Source of the DNA: Streptomyces lienomycini
Lineage (GTDB): Bacteria; Actinomycetota; Actinomycetes; Streptomycetales; Streptomycetaceae
NCBI RefSeq assembly: GCF_027947595.1
Contig: NZ_CP116257.1
Location: 4,526,001 to 4,590,000 of the forward strand
Direction of reading: 5' to 3'
DNA length: 64,000 nucleotides
Shown: positions 26,375 to 34,288 of the stretch, piece by piece
How positions within the stretch are numbered: the first letter of the stretch is position 1
How the letters are laid out: each line of letters starts with the position of its first letter
The notes under the pieces: model-generated
The model's database searches: none
What the model was told of the DNA's origin: nothing
The model's input: only the letters and a program-made list of their open reading frames with translations
Position numbers and translations under genes: made by a program

Positions 26375-27709
26375 CTAGCGCTCGGCCTCCGCACGCCCCG
26401 AGGACGGGGCCGAGCACGAGGAGGAGGCGGGCAACGGCTCCGGCTCCGTGTCCGACGGCGACGCCGACGGACCGTGCGTCTGCGCGTCCTTGCCGGCCCC
26501 GCCGCCCGGCACCTCCGGTCCGGGTGTCGTCCCGGGCAGCAGCCGGCCCGCGGCCCGCAACCCGGCGGCGAGGACATGGGCCCGTCCCGCGACGATGGGT
26601 CCGAGGACGGCGAGGACGAGCACGTAACCGGCGATGAAGGGAGCGAGGCGCGCGTCGAGCCCGGCGCCCGCGGCCATGGCGGCCAGGATCAGCGCGAACT
26701 CCCCGCGGGCCACCAGGGTGGTGGCGATCTCCGCGGCCGGTTCGGAGCCGTAGTGGTACACCCGGGCGACGCACAGCCCGGCGACGACGTTCATGACGAC
26801 GGTCAGCGCCGCCGCCGCGGCGACCGGACCGGCGACGGAGGCGAGGTCGCCGGGGTCGATGGCGAGTCCGAAGGCGAAGAAGAAGATGGCCGCGAAGGCG
26901 TCGCGCAGCGGGTGCACCAGTTCGCGGATGCGGGGCCCCGACGGGGTGCCGGCGAGGATCAGGCCGACCATGAACGCGCCGATCGCGTCGGCGACGCCGA
27001 GCACTTCGGAGACACCGGCGACGAGCACCGCGGCGCCGAGGAAGCTGATGACGAGCAGTTCGTTGTCCCGCGTGTGGATCAGGCGGCCCACGAGCCGGGT
27101 GCCGTAGCGGGCCGCGGCGGCCAGCACCAGCAGGAAGCCGAAGGCCTTGCCGGCCTGCAGGACCGTGTCGGCGACGCCGTGCGCGCCCGCGATGACCGGC
27201 TGCAGGGCGGCCAGGTACAGCGCGAGGAAGATGTCCTCCACGACGATGACACCGAGGATCAGCCGGGTCTCCGGGCGGCCGATCCGGCCCAGGTCGATGA
27301 GGATCTTGGTGACGATCGCGGACGAGGAGATGCCGAGCACACCCGCCAGCACCAGCGCCTCGCGCACACCCCACCCGAGGACGAACCCGAAACCGAGCCC
27401 GGCACCGACGTTCAGGAGCAGATAGACGCCCCCCGCGGTGAGCAGCCGTTTGCCGCCGCTCCTGAGGTCGTCGAGGTGGAACTCCAGGCCCAGGTAGAAG
27501 AGGAGCAGCACCAGTCCGAGCGCGGAGAGCATCTCGAAGTCGTGCGCGTCCTCCACCAGGACGAAGCCCGGTGTGTGGGGGCCGAGCAGGATGCCCGCGA
27601 GCATGAACAGGGGGATCGTCGGAAGTCCGATCCTGCCGCCGAGGCGGGCGAGGAACGCGGCGGCCACGAAGGCACCGCCCATGGCGAGCAGGGTGTCAGC
27701 GTGTCCCAC
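26375..27709 (-). CDS. KefB-like cation:proton antiporter (CPA2)
   Basis: 444 residues, GTG start. About twelve to thirteen membrane helices of the Na+/H+ exchanger fold: GLPTIPLFMLAGILLGPHTPGF, FYLGLEFHLDDL, LGISSSAIVTKILIDLG, VEDIFLALYLA and VARGEFALILAAMA mark the CPA2 family (KefB/GerN/NapA). A polar tail of about 55 residues rich in Pro, Ser and Glu follows the last helix, and no TrkA-N/C regulatory domain is fused or adjacent. The protein should exchange K+ or Na+ for protons. The ion is not decidable by eye. Confidence 0.9.
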   Translation of the reverse strand: MGHADTLLAMGGAFVAAAFLARLGGRIGLPTIPLFMLAGILLGPHTPGFVLVEDAHDFEMLSALGLVLLLFYLGLEFHLDDLRSGGKRLLTAGGVYLLLNVGAGLGFGFVLGWGVREALVLAGVLGISSSAIVTKILIDLGRIGRPETRLILGVIVVEDIFLALYLAALQPVIAGAHGVADTVLQAGKAFGFLLVLAAAARYGTRLVGRLIHTRDNELLVISFLGAAVLVAGVSEVLGVADAIGAFMVGLILAGTPSGPRIRELVHPLRDAFAAIFFFAFGLAIDPGDLASVAGPVAAAAALTVVMNVVAGLCVARVYHYGSEPAAEIATTLVARGEFALILAAMAAGAGLDARLAPFIAGYVLVLAVLGPIVAGRAHVLAAGLRAAGRLLPGTTPGPEVPGGGAGKDAQTHGPSASPSDTEPEPLPASSSCSAPSSGRAEAER

Positions 27710-28435
27710 GGGTCACCCCCTGCGACCGCGCGGAGGGTCGGGAGGGCTTCACTTGACGGGGATGGATGCGCATTCTCCTTCGTCGGTCGTACGTCGTCGG
27801 GTCGGACAGCCGGACGGTCGGGGACCGCCCATGACGCCGTGCCGTGACACCGCCGCGGGGCGGGACGGGGGACACCGCGGGTCGGCAGCGCGCCCGGGCC
27901 GTGAGCGCCCGGAGACCGGGCCGCCGCGGCGGTGCACCACCATGACCATCGACCGCCCCGGCGCTCGGCGTGCGCACCGCGCACACCCGGACCGAACCAT
28001 GCGGCAACGCCCGCGAACGGGCGGGACAGGGCCTCCCTGAAACGTCCCCCGGCCCCCGAAAAGGCCCCCGGGGCGCGGCGTCGGTCCACGGTCACACGCC
28101 GGGCGGCCCGGCGGCCATCGGGGACGACACCCAAATGATCCGGTGGCCGACACCCATCGAGCGGCCGGGGCGCGGGGCCGGTCGGCCGGTCGGCCGGTCG
28201 GCCGGTCCGAGGAGGATGCGCCGCGGCCGACTCGGGGATCCCGGCCGCGGCGCGCCCTGCCGCCCCGGGCGCGGGAGGACTGCGCGCGGCGGGGCATGCC
28301 CGGCGTCTTCCCCCGCTCCACGTCCTGATACTGCGCCAACCGAGTGACCGTCAGGGAGCCGCCCTCCCGCTCCCGGGTTCCCGGCCCCTCACCCGGGGCC
28401 GGGAGTGAGGGCCGGCGCCGCCGTGCGGCAGAACG
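27710..28435. other. Intergenic stretch without a credible gene
   Basis: About 725 bp between the antiporter start and the terminator of the next small gene. Open frames here on both strands are Arg/Pro-rich shadows. The only structures seen are a four-unit 8-bp repeat at 28176, a small hairpin CGCCCG-CGAA-CGGGCG at 28008-28023, and an imperfect hairpin near 28380-28412. Confidence 0.6.
28176..28207 (+). repeat. Four tandem copies of GGCCGGTC
   Basis: Four exact head-to-tail copies of the octamer GGCCGGTC. A simple-sequence tract in non-coding DNA; it could vary in copy number by slippage. Confidence 0.9.
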
Positions 28436-28469
28436 CCGTCCGCCCCGCCGCGGGCGCGGCGGGGCGGAC
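28436..28469 (-). terminator. Strong hairpin after the Cys-rich small gene
   Basis: CGTCCGCCCCGCCG / CGGCGGGGCGGACG, 14-bp perfect arms with a 6-nt loop, 18 bp beyond the stop of the leftward 64-residue gene. Confidence 0.8.
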
Positions 28470-28486
28470 GATTCGCGGACGGTCCG

Positions 28487-28681
28487 TCAGCACGGTGTGG
28501 TTGCCATCAGCTTCTCGAAAGAAGCCATGCAGTCCGGGCAGTGCCGCGCCCGTTCACCGTCGGATGCCTCCATACGTTCGCGGAGCTGCTGTCCGCAGAG
28601 TGTGGCCGCCGCCTGTTTGGCCAGCACGTGCCACACCAACGCTCCGCCCGCCTTCTCCGGGCCCACGCACATTTCGTACAT
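28487..28681 (-). CDS. Small Cys-rich, probably zinc-binding protein
   Basis: 64 residues from an ATG 6 nt after GGGAGG. Cysteines lie at 5, 29, 48, 51 and 64, with a CPDC pair (HCPDCMASFEKLM) and histidines at 18 and 47 (VWHVLAKQAAATLCGQ). The pattern could bind one zinc ion through C29, H47 or C48, C51 and another ligand. The start and terminator are both strong, so it is a real gene. No family name can be given. It is encoded downstream of the P450 on the same strand, 179 bp away, and probably has its own promoter. Confidence 0.78.
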   Translation of the reverse strand: MYEMCVGPEKAGGALVWHVLAKQAAATLCGQQLRERMEASDGERARHCPDCMASFEKLMATTPC

Positions 28682-28860
28682 GATCGGCCTCCCAGCCTGG
28701 ACGCCGCTGACACCCTCAAGGAGACACCGGTTGGACCGTGACCAGTAGTGCGCGGGGTCCATTCGGGTGACGGCCACTTCGGCCGCCCGTGGCGGCCGCA
28801 CACCCGCAGGGCTGCAAACGATCAGCCAACCGGCCGTGTGCGGGTGCGCGTGACGCGCCG

Positions 28861-30102
28861 TCAGGGCGCGCGTACGCCGGTGACGACGAAGCCGCTGCGC
28901 GGGCGGGTCGGCACACGGCGCAGCGGAATGCGCAGGTCCTGCTCGGGGACTGTGTACTCGAGGCGTGCCAACCGCACCGCCAGGGTCTCCAGCAGGCCGA
29001 CGGTGATGCGCTCGCCGGGGCAGCGGTGGCCGTGGGCGGGGTCGCCGCCGCCCTGCGGGATCAGTTCGTCGGCGCCGGGGCTGCGGTCGAGGAAGCGCTC
29101 GGGCCGGAAGGTGTACGGGTCGCCCCAGAGTTCCTCGTCGTGGTGGTGTCCGTAGACGTCGAGCAGCAGGAGCCCGCCGGCCGGGACGGACTCGCCGTGC
29201 CAGGTCACCTCCGTGACGGTCCGTCCGCCGAGGAACGGGGCGAACGGGTAGAAGCGGCGCACCTCGTGTGCGAACGCCGTGGCGAAGGCGCCGTCGCCGG
29301 CACGCAGCCGCTCGCGGTGGGCCGGCCACCGGTGCAGGGCGTGGGCGGCGAAGGCCACGAACCAGCTCACGGCGGCGGTGGGGCGCAGGACGTTCAGCAG
29401 TTCCACCGCGGCCGTCCGGGTGTCCAGCGGGTGCTCCGGGGTGTCGCGGTGCCGGGCCACCGCCTCCAGCACGGAGTCCGCGGGCGCGGTGCGGGCGCCG
29501 GTCCTGACCTCCTCGATCAGGCGGGCCGTCCGGGTCTCCTGCCGGGTGCGGGCGCGGCGGGCCCGCAGGTGGCGCGGCCCCGGGGTGGCGAAGCCGTCGA
29601 CCATCGCGACGAGGTCCCGCGCCAGGGACCGGGCGTCGACGGCGTCCGGCGGGATCCCCGCCCAGGCGCAGACCCCTCGGGTGAGCACGAGGCCCGCCTC
29701 GTCGAACAGCACGATCCGGGGCCGCTCGCTCCAGGTGCGCACGGCCTCGTCCCAGGCCGCGGCGACGTGCTCGGTGAGGCCGGCGACACGGTCGGGGTTC
29801 AGCAGCGGCAGGAACAGTTCCTTGCGGACGCGGTGGGCGTCGCCGTCGAGGGTGTGGACCGCGCCCTGCCCGAACAGGGTGTCCAGCACCGGTGCGGGTA
29901 CGGCGCCGTGGCGCTGGACGTGTCCCTCGTCGTAGAAGAGCCGCACGGCCTGCGGGCCCCGCACGGCCAGCGCGGGCCTGCCGAGCAGCCGGGTGCGCAC
30001 CACGGAGCCGGTGCTGTCGCGCATGCGGTTGGGCAGCCAGGCGTATCCCTCGGCGAGCAGTGCGGGGGTGCGGTCCGTCAACGGGCGGCGGTGAGCGTCC
30101 AT
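28861..30102 (-). CDS. CYP152-type cytochrome P450 (fatty acid peroxygenase)
   Basis: 413 residues. The heme loop reads GGGDPAHGHRCPGERI with the proximal ligand C361. The I-helix lacks the usual acid-alcohol pair and instead has LNVLRPTAAVSW with Arg-Pro near residue 240, the mark of CYP152 enzymes (P450 BS-beta, SP-alpha, OleT), where Arg binds the fatty acid carboxylate. Such enzymes use H2O2 directly, without ferredoxin partners, to hydroxylate or decarboxylate fatty acids. No redox partner gene is nearby, which fits. The regiochemistry, hydroxylation versus decarboxylation, cannot be told from motifs. Confidence 0.87.
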   Translation of the reverse strand: MDAHRRPLTDRTPALLAEGYAWLPNRMRDSTGSVVRTRLLGRPALAVRGPQAVRLFYDEGHVQRHGAVPAPVLDTLFGQGAVHTLDGDAHRVRKELFLPLLNPDRVAGLTEHVAAAWDEAVRTWSERPRIVLFDEAGLVLTRGVCAWAGIPPDAVDARSLARDLVAMVDGFATPGPRHLRARRARTRQETRTARLIEEVRTGARTAPADSVLEAVARHRDTPEHPLDTRTAAVELLNVLRPTAAVSWFVAFAAHALHRWPAHRERLRAGDGAFATAFAHEVRRFYPFAPFLGGRTVTEVTWHGESVPAGGLLLLDVYGHHHDEELWGDPYTFRPERFLDRSPGADELIPQGGGDPAHGHRCPGERITVGLLETLAVRLARLEYTVPEQDLRIPLRRVPTRPRSGFVVTGVRAP

Positions 30103-30219
30103 GGCGGGTGGGTGCCCCGGCGCGGCGGGCGGACACCCGGGCCGGGACCACGTGGGCTCCCGCGGGCCCCGCCCCCGTCGGTTCGGTGCGGGTGCGCGGG
30201 GGGTGGCCCGTCGGCCTCG

Positions 30220-30633
30220 TCAGCCGGCCGCGTTGTCGGTGCGCATCCTCACCTGTTCCTCCAGGCGTCGCAGGCTGCCGTCGAGGGCGTCGTCCACCGT
30301 CCGGCGGCCGGGGTCGTGGCTGTCGTCGAGGAACGACAGGTGCACCGTGACCTCGCTGGCCCCGCTGTCGAGTCCGGCGACCTGCAGCCAGCCGGCGTAG
30401 CTGCCCTGCTCTCGGGTGCCCCATTCGAGCCGCATCTGCTCGGGGCGGGCGCTCAGCAGGGCCGAGGTGTCCTGGTCGGTGCGGTCCTCGTGCACGGTGA
30501 CGGCGGGCGGTTCCTCCGGCTCGACGTGCAGGTCGCGGGGCAGCCAGGTGTCCAGTTGCCCCACGTTGGCGGCCTGGTCGAAGACCTGCTCGGGGTGGGC
30601 GGGCATGGTGCGGGAACGCTCGTACTCGGTCAT
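30220..30633 (-). CDS. SRPBCC-family protein
   Basis: 137 residues from ATG after GAGGAG. The start MTEYERSRTMPAHPEQVFDQAANVGQLDTWLP is the classic entry into a START/Bet v1-like fold, and the C-terminal helix SLRRLEEQVR closes it. Members bind lipids or act as cyclase-like chaperones; Streptomyces proteins of this type occur near stress genes. It lies upstream of the P450 on the same strand with 117 bp between, and is divergent from the PP2C phosphatase. Ligand is unknown. Confidence 0.82.
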   Translation of the reverse strand: MTEYERSRTMPAHPEQVFDQAANVGQLDTWLPRDLHVEPEEPPAVTVHEDRTDQDTSALLSARPEQMRLEWGTREQGSYAGWLQVAGLDSGASEVTVHLSFLDDSHDPGRRTVDDALDGSLRRLEEQVRMRTDNAAG

Positions 30634-30763
30634 GCGGCACCACTCCTCGGCGCTCGGGGTCGTACGTGTGACGCGTGCCCCTTCTGCCGGGACCGAAGCG
30701 CCCGCGGGTGAGCGGCCCGACGGGCGGGGCACGGGGCCCGGTGCCAGACTGCTGGGCACCTCC

Positions 30764-30779
30764 CCCCGCCGCGGCGGGG
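30764..30779 (+). promoter_or_regulatory. 16-bp perfect palindrome before the PP2C phosphatase gene
   Basis: CCCCGCCGCGGCGGGG lies 20 bp before the GTG start, with a second inverted repeat GGTGCC/GGCACC at 30740-30760. In such GC-rich DNA this could be chance, an operator or a leader hairpin. Confidence 0.35.
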
Positions 30780-30799
30780 TCCCGACGAGAGGAGACGAG

Positions 30800-31981
30800 G
30801 TGTCCACGTCGGACCCGGACGGCGCGGCGCTGTGGCGGTTCCTCGCCGACCCGGCCCACCTCACCATGGACCTGCGCACCGCCGCCGCCCACGCCGCCAG
30901 GGCGCTGGGGCTGCGGCACGCCGTCGTCTACCTCGTCGACCTCCAGCAGCGCCGCCTCGTCCCCCAGACGGCCGTCGCACCGCCGGTCGCGGTCGACGGG
31001 TCGCTGGCGGGATGGGCGTACCGCACCCAGTCGCTGCGGGTGGAGGAGTCCGGGACGGGCTCCGTCACCGCCTGGTTCCCGCTGCTGGACGGTGCGGAGC
31101 GGCTCGGCGTGCTGGCCGTGACCGATACCGCCCTGACCGCTTCCACGCTGACCCGGGGCCGGGCGCTCGCCTCGCTGCTCGCCATGGTGATCACGTCCAA
31201 GCGGCTCTACGAGGACTCCTTCGTCCTGCGCACCCGCACGGAGCAGATGCGGCTGCCCGCCGAGATGCTCCGTGCCCTGCTGCCGCCGCGCACGATCGGC
31301 AACGGCCACGTCGTGTCGACGGCCGTGCTGGAACCGGCGTACGAGATCGGCGGCGACGCCTTCGACCACTCGCTCACCGACACGACCCTGCACGTGGCGG
31401 TCCTGGACGCCATGGGGCACGACCTGGCCTCCGGCCTGACCAGCACCGTCTCCCTGGCGGCCTGCCGCAACGCCCGCCGCAACGGCTACGACCTGCCCGA
31501 GCTGGTGCGGAGTGTGGACGAGGCGCTGTCCCGCTGGCTGCCGGAGCAGTTCTGCACGGCGGTCGTCGCACGGCTCGACCTGGTCACCGGGGTGCTGCAC
31601 TGGGCCAACTGCGGGCATCCCGCGCCGATCCTGATCCGCGACGAGCGGCTGATCATCTACGCCATGGAGCGCGACGCCGACCCGCCCATGGGCATGCCGT
31701 CCCTGCTCACCTCGCGACCGCGCCGGACGCACGAGATCCCACTGCAGCCGGGCGACCGGGTGCTGATGTACACCGACGGTGTCGTGGAGGCGCGGACCCG
31801 GGAGGCGAAGCTGCTGGGATTGGAGCGCTTCGCCGACTACGTCATCCGGGCCACGGCCGGCGGGGAGCTGGCGCCCGAGTCGCTGCGCCGGCTGATCCAC
31901 TCGATCCTGGCCGCGCAGGAGGGCCGGCTGCGGGACGACGCGACGCTGCTGATGTTCGAGTGGCGGCCGCCCGCCGGCTGA
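30800..31981 (+). CDS. GAF-PP2C (SpoIIE-type) protein phosphatase
   Basis: 393 residues from GTG after GAGGAG. Residues about 15-140 resemble a GAF sensor domain (LRHAVVYLVDLQQRRLVPQ, LAGWAYRTQSLRVEESG). Residues about 165-390 are a SpoIIE/RsbU PP2C domain: EPAYEIGGDAFDHSLTDT, VLDAMGHDLASG, NCGHPAPILI, MYTDGVVEAR and GRLRDDATLLMFEW, with the metal-binding aspartates in place. Such phosphatases dephosphorylate anti-anti-sigma factors and control stress or developmental sigma factors. No anti-sigma or STAS gene is adjacent, so the target lies elsewhere. Confidence 0.92.
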   Translation: MSTSDPDGAALWRFLADPAHLTMDLRTAAAHAARALGLRHAVVYLVDLQQRRLVPQTAVAPPVAVDGSLAGWAYRTQSLRVEESGTGSVTAWFPLLDGAERLGVLAVTDTALTASTLTRGRALASLLAMVITSKRLYEDSFVLRTRTEQMRLPAEMLRALLPPRTIGNGHVVSTAVLEPAYEIGGDAFDHSLTDTTLHVAVLDAMGHDLASGLTSTVSLAACRNARRNGYDLPELVRSVDEALSRWLPEQFCTAVVARLDLVTGVLHWANCGHPAPILIRDERLIIYAMERDADPPMGMPSLLTSRPRRTHEIPLQPGDRVLMYTDGVVEARTREAKLLGLERFADYVIRATAGGELAPESLRRLIHSILAAQEGRLRDDATLLMFEWRPPAG

Positions 31982-31997
31982 CGGCCGCCCGACGCCT

Positions 31998-32023
31998 GAC
32001 GGCCTATGCGCCGTTCGGCCGTC
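31998..32023 (+). terminator. Weak hairpin between convergent genes
   Basis: GACGGCC / GGCCGTC, 7-bp arms with a 12-nt loop, 16 bp after the phosphatase stop and before the end of the convergent 103-residue gene. Confidence 0.4.
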
Positions 32024-32051
32024 CCCGCCCCGGTCCCGCGCCCCGGGCGTG

Positions 32052-32363
32052 TCACACGGGGTGCCCCCGCGCCCGCAGCCAGGCGTGCACGGTGTCCTTG
32101 TCCGACGGTGTGATCCGGACGGGGCCCGCCACGTACGGGCCCTCGTCCTCGGTGAAGCCGGTGTCCGTGACCCGTGCGGTGACCCAGGTGGCCAGGTTCT
32201 GGGCGGCCTGTCCGGACAACGCGTCCCGCTCCCACCCGGCACGCGCCTCGTCGGCGGCCGCCGGGTCGTGCCGTCCGGTCTCCGCCAGCCACGCCGCCAC
32301 CAGCCGTTCCACGGTCCGGCGGTCCTCGGGGCCGGTCCCCTGTCGCATCCGCTTGTCGCTCAT
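32052..32363 (-). CDS. Conserved-looking hypothetical protein, 103 residues
   Basis: ATG start; the ORF could extend 11 codons upstream but with no better signal. The protein is acidic and soluble (RRTVERLVAAWLAETGRHDPAAADEARAGWERDALSG...). A helical first half is followed by TARVTDTGFTEDEGPYVAGPVRITPSDKDTVHAWLRARGH. No signal peptide, membrane helix or known motif is seen. I do not recognise the family. It is convergent with the phosphatase gene and divergent from the nucleotidyltransferase operon. Confidence 0.6.
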   Translation of the reverse strand: MSDKRMRQGTGPEDRRTVERLVAAWLAETGRHDPAAADEARAGWERDALSGQAAQNLATWVTARVTDTGFTEDEGPYVAGPVRITPSDKDTVHAWLRARGHPV

Positions 32364-32511
32364 GCCGCCCGAGTGCCCGCGATCCCCGCGCGCCACCTCG
32401 CCACGGGCCGCGGTGTCGGCCGTTCGGCCCCGGGTACCCGGACACGGCGGGGAGGGCCGGTCCGTTCCGGTCCGCCGAAGCCGAAGGCGACAGCCCGGGA
32501 AGGGGAGACCG

Positions 32512-33222
32512 ATGAGGCAGCCCGCCGACGATCACGCCGGCGACCGGCGTGGCGGCGTGTCCGAGCTGCGCCCCGCCGCGGGGGACCGCGCGAACGCCCC
32601 GCGGAGCCGGGCCCCGCACGAGGACCTCCCGCTCGACCGCAACCAGGCGATCCTCCAGGCGGCCAAGCAGGTGGGCTCGACGCTCAAGAGGGCGGAGCAT
32701 CCGTTCGCGCTGGCCGGCAGTGTCGCGGTGTACGCGCACGGCGGCACCCAGAACCTCCAGCACGACGTCGACTTCTGCATCCGGCCCGAGGACGCGGACG
32801 CCGTCGCCGCGACCCTGCGGGGAGCGGGGCTGACGGTGTACACGCCGCCCGAGGACTGGCTGCTGAAGGCGGACTGCCTGGGGCAGCAGGTCGACCTCAT
32901 CTTCGAGTTGGCGCACGAGCCCGTCACGGCGGAGCTGCTGGGGCGGGCCCGGGACCTGTCGGTCGACTCGGTGCTGATGCCGGTCCTGTCGCCGACCGAT
33001 CTGCTGCGCGGTCTGCTGGCGGCCTTCTCGGAGCACCACTGCGACTTCGGTGCCGTGCTGCCGATCGCCCGCACCCTGCGCGAGAAGATCGACTGGGCCG
33101 CGCTGCGCCGCGACTGCGGCGACGCCCCGATGCCCGCCGCGTTCTTCTTCATTCTCGAACGGCTGGAGATCATCCCCCCGGCCGGTGCGCCGGCCACCGT
33201 CCCTCAGGAGGAGCGGCGATGA
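32512..33222 (+). CDS. Nucleotidyltransferase-fold protein
   Basis: 236 residues from ATG after AAGGGGAG. A disordered 40-residue N-terminus precedes a Pol-beta-type core: FALAGSVAVYAHGG (Gly69-Ser70) and HDVDFCI with the metal aspartates D85 and D87, then VDLIFELAHEP. This matches minimal nucleotidyltransferases related to AbiEii/aminoglycoside-2''-adenylyltransferase-like proteins. It is the first gene of a tightly coupled operon with a BON protein (ATGA overlap) and a metallophosphoesterase. Transfer of a nucleotide to a protein or small molecule, reversed by the phosphoesterase, is an attractive but unproven idea. Confidence 0.8.
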   Translation: MRQPADDHAGDRRGGVSELRPAAGDRANAPRSRAPHEDLPLDRNQAILQAAKQVGSTLKRAEHPFALAGSVAVYAHGGTQNLQHDVDFCIRPEDADAVAATLRGAGLTVYTPPEDWLLKADCLGQQVDLIFELAHEPVTAELLGRARDLSVDSVLMPVLSPTDLLRGLLAAFSEHHCDFGAVLPIARTLREKIDWAALRRDCGDAPMPAAFFFILERLEIIPPAGAPATVPQEERR

Positions 33223-33524
33223 GCGACCCCGTCGGACACCAGGGCCCCGCGGCGAGCGGCCCCGCCCCCGCGGCCGGGGACCCGGAGAACGCGGAATACC
33301 GCGTGGCCCACCTGCAGGAGCGGCTGGCCGCCGAGGAACTCGGTGAACTCGGCGTACGGGCCGAGATCAGGGCCGGGACGGTCGCGGTCACCGGCACGGT
33401 GCCCTCGGCCCGGTGCCGCGAGACCGTGCTGCGCGTCGCGCGCGAGGAACTGGCCGGGCTGACCGTGCACACCGACGTCGTGGTGGCGCAGACCACCCGG
33501 CCCGACCATGCGGAGGAGCTGTGA
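33219..33524 (+). CDS. BON-domain protein
   Basis: 101 residues; ATG overlaps the previous stop and is preceded by CAGGAGGAGC. After about 25 Ala/Pro/Gly-rich residues comes one BON domain (AEYRVAHLQERLAAEELGELGVRAEIRAG..., TVAVTGTVPSARCRETVLRVAREELAG, TVHTDVVV). BON domains bind phospholipid or other ligands and are usually on secreted or periplasmic proteins, but here there is no signal peptide, so it should be cytoplasmic. It is the middle gene of the NTase-BON-MPE operon. Confidence 0.85.
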   Translation: MSDPVGHQGPAASGPAPAAGDPENAEYRVAHLQERLAAEELGELGVRAEIRAGTVAVTGTVPSARCRETVLRVAREELAGLTVHTDVVVAQTTRPDHAEEL

Positions 33525-33526
33525 CG

Positions 33527-34249
33527 ATGCGCGTCGCCGCCGTCGGGGACATCCACATGGGGCCCGACGGCGAAGGGTTGCTGCGGCCCGCGTTCGAGAC
33601 CCTGCCCGACTGTGCCGACCTGCTGCTCCTGGCCGGGGACCTCACCCGCCACGGCACCCCCGAGGAGGCGCGGGTGGTCGCCCGTGAGGTGGGCGGCCTG
33701 CCGGTGCCGGTGGTGGCGGTGCTCGGCAACCACGACCACCACGACGAACAGCCCGAGAAGGTCACCGCCATCCTCCGGGACGCCGGGGTGACGGTTCTGG
33801 AGGGCGAGGGAACCGTCGTGGACTGTGCCGGGCAACGGCTGGGCATCGCGGGCACCAAGGGGTTCGGCGGCGGGTTCGTCGGGCGCAGCGCGGGCGAGTT
33901 CGGTGAGCCGGTGATGAAGGAGTTCGTGCGCACCACGCGCCGCTCGGCGGACAGTCTGCACGCCGCGCTGAAGGAGCTGGACGAGGAGGGCTGCGCGGCG
34001 CGGGTGGCGTTGACCCACTTCTCCCCGGTCGCCGACACGCTCGCCGGGGAGCCGCCGGAGATCCATCCGTTCCTCGGCAGCTATCTGCTGGCGGAGGCGA
34101 TCGACACGGCCGGCGCCGACCTGGCCGTCCACGGCCACGCCCACCTGGGTTCGGAGCACGGGATGACGGCCGGCGGCGTCCGGGTGCGCAATGTGGCGCA
34201 GCCGGTCATCCGCCGGGCCTTCAACGTCTACGAACTGGGCGCCGCCTGA
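33527..34249 (+). CDS. Metallophosphoesterase (calcineurin-like)
   Basis: 240 residues. I chose the ATG at 33527 because GGAGGAG lies 8 nt before it; a GTG two codons earlier overlaps the BON stop but is too close to that site. The five metal motifs are present: GDIHMG, LAGDLTRHG, GNHDHHD, THFSP and HGHAHLG. Class III/YfcE-like enzymes of this kind cleave phosphodiesters with a bimetal centre. Its place behind a nucleotidyltransferase-fold gene suggests an opposed or coupled reaction. Substrate is unknown. Confidence 0.88.
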   Translation: MRVAAVGDIHMGPDGEGLLRPAFETLPDCADLLLLAGDLTRHGTPEEARVVAREVGGLPVPVVAVLGNHDHHDEQPEKVTAILRDAGVTVLEGEGTVVDCAGQRLGIAGTKGFGGGFVGRSAGEFGEPVMKEFVRTTRRSADSLHAALKELDEEGCAARVALTHFSPVADTLAGEPPEIHPFLGSYLLAEAIDTAGADLAVHGHAHLGSEHGMTAGGVRVRNVAQPVIRRAFNVYELGAA

Positions 34250-34288
34250 CTCTCGCTCCGCCCGCCGGGTGCGCCCCTCGGCCGCCCG

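Noticed and set aside
27696..27773. 25-codon upstream ORF before the KefB-like gene
   Set aside because: Its SD is only 1 nt from the ATG and the peptide is Arg-rich low complexity; no sign of conservation can be seen.
27749..28339. 196-codon leftward frame
   Set aside because: Gly/Arg/Pro low complexity, no ribosome-binding site and no domain-like pattern.
28487..32242. Leftward open frame of 1251 codons
   Set aside because: It crosses several genes and is Arg/Pro-rich except for its last 64 codons, which are the real small gene.
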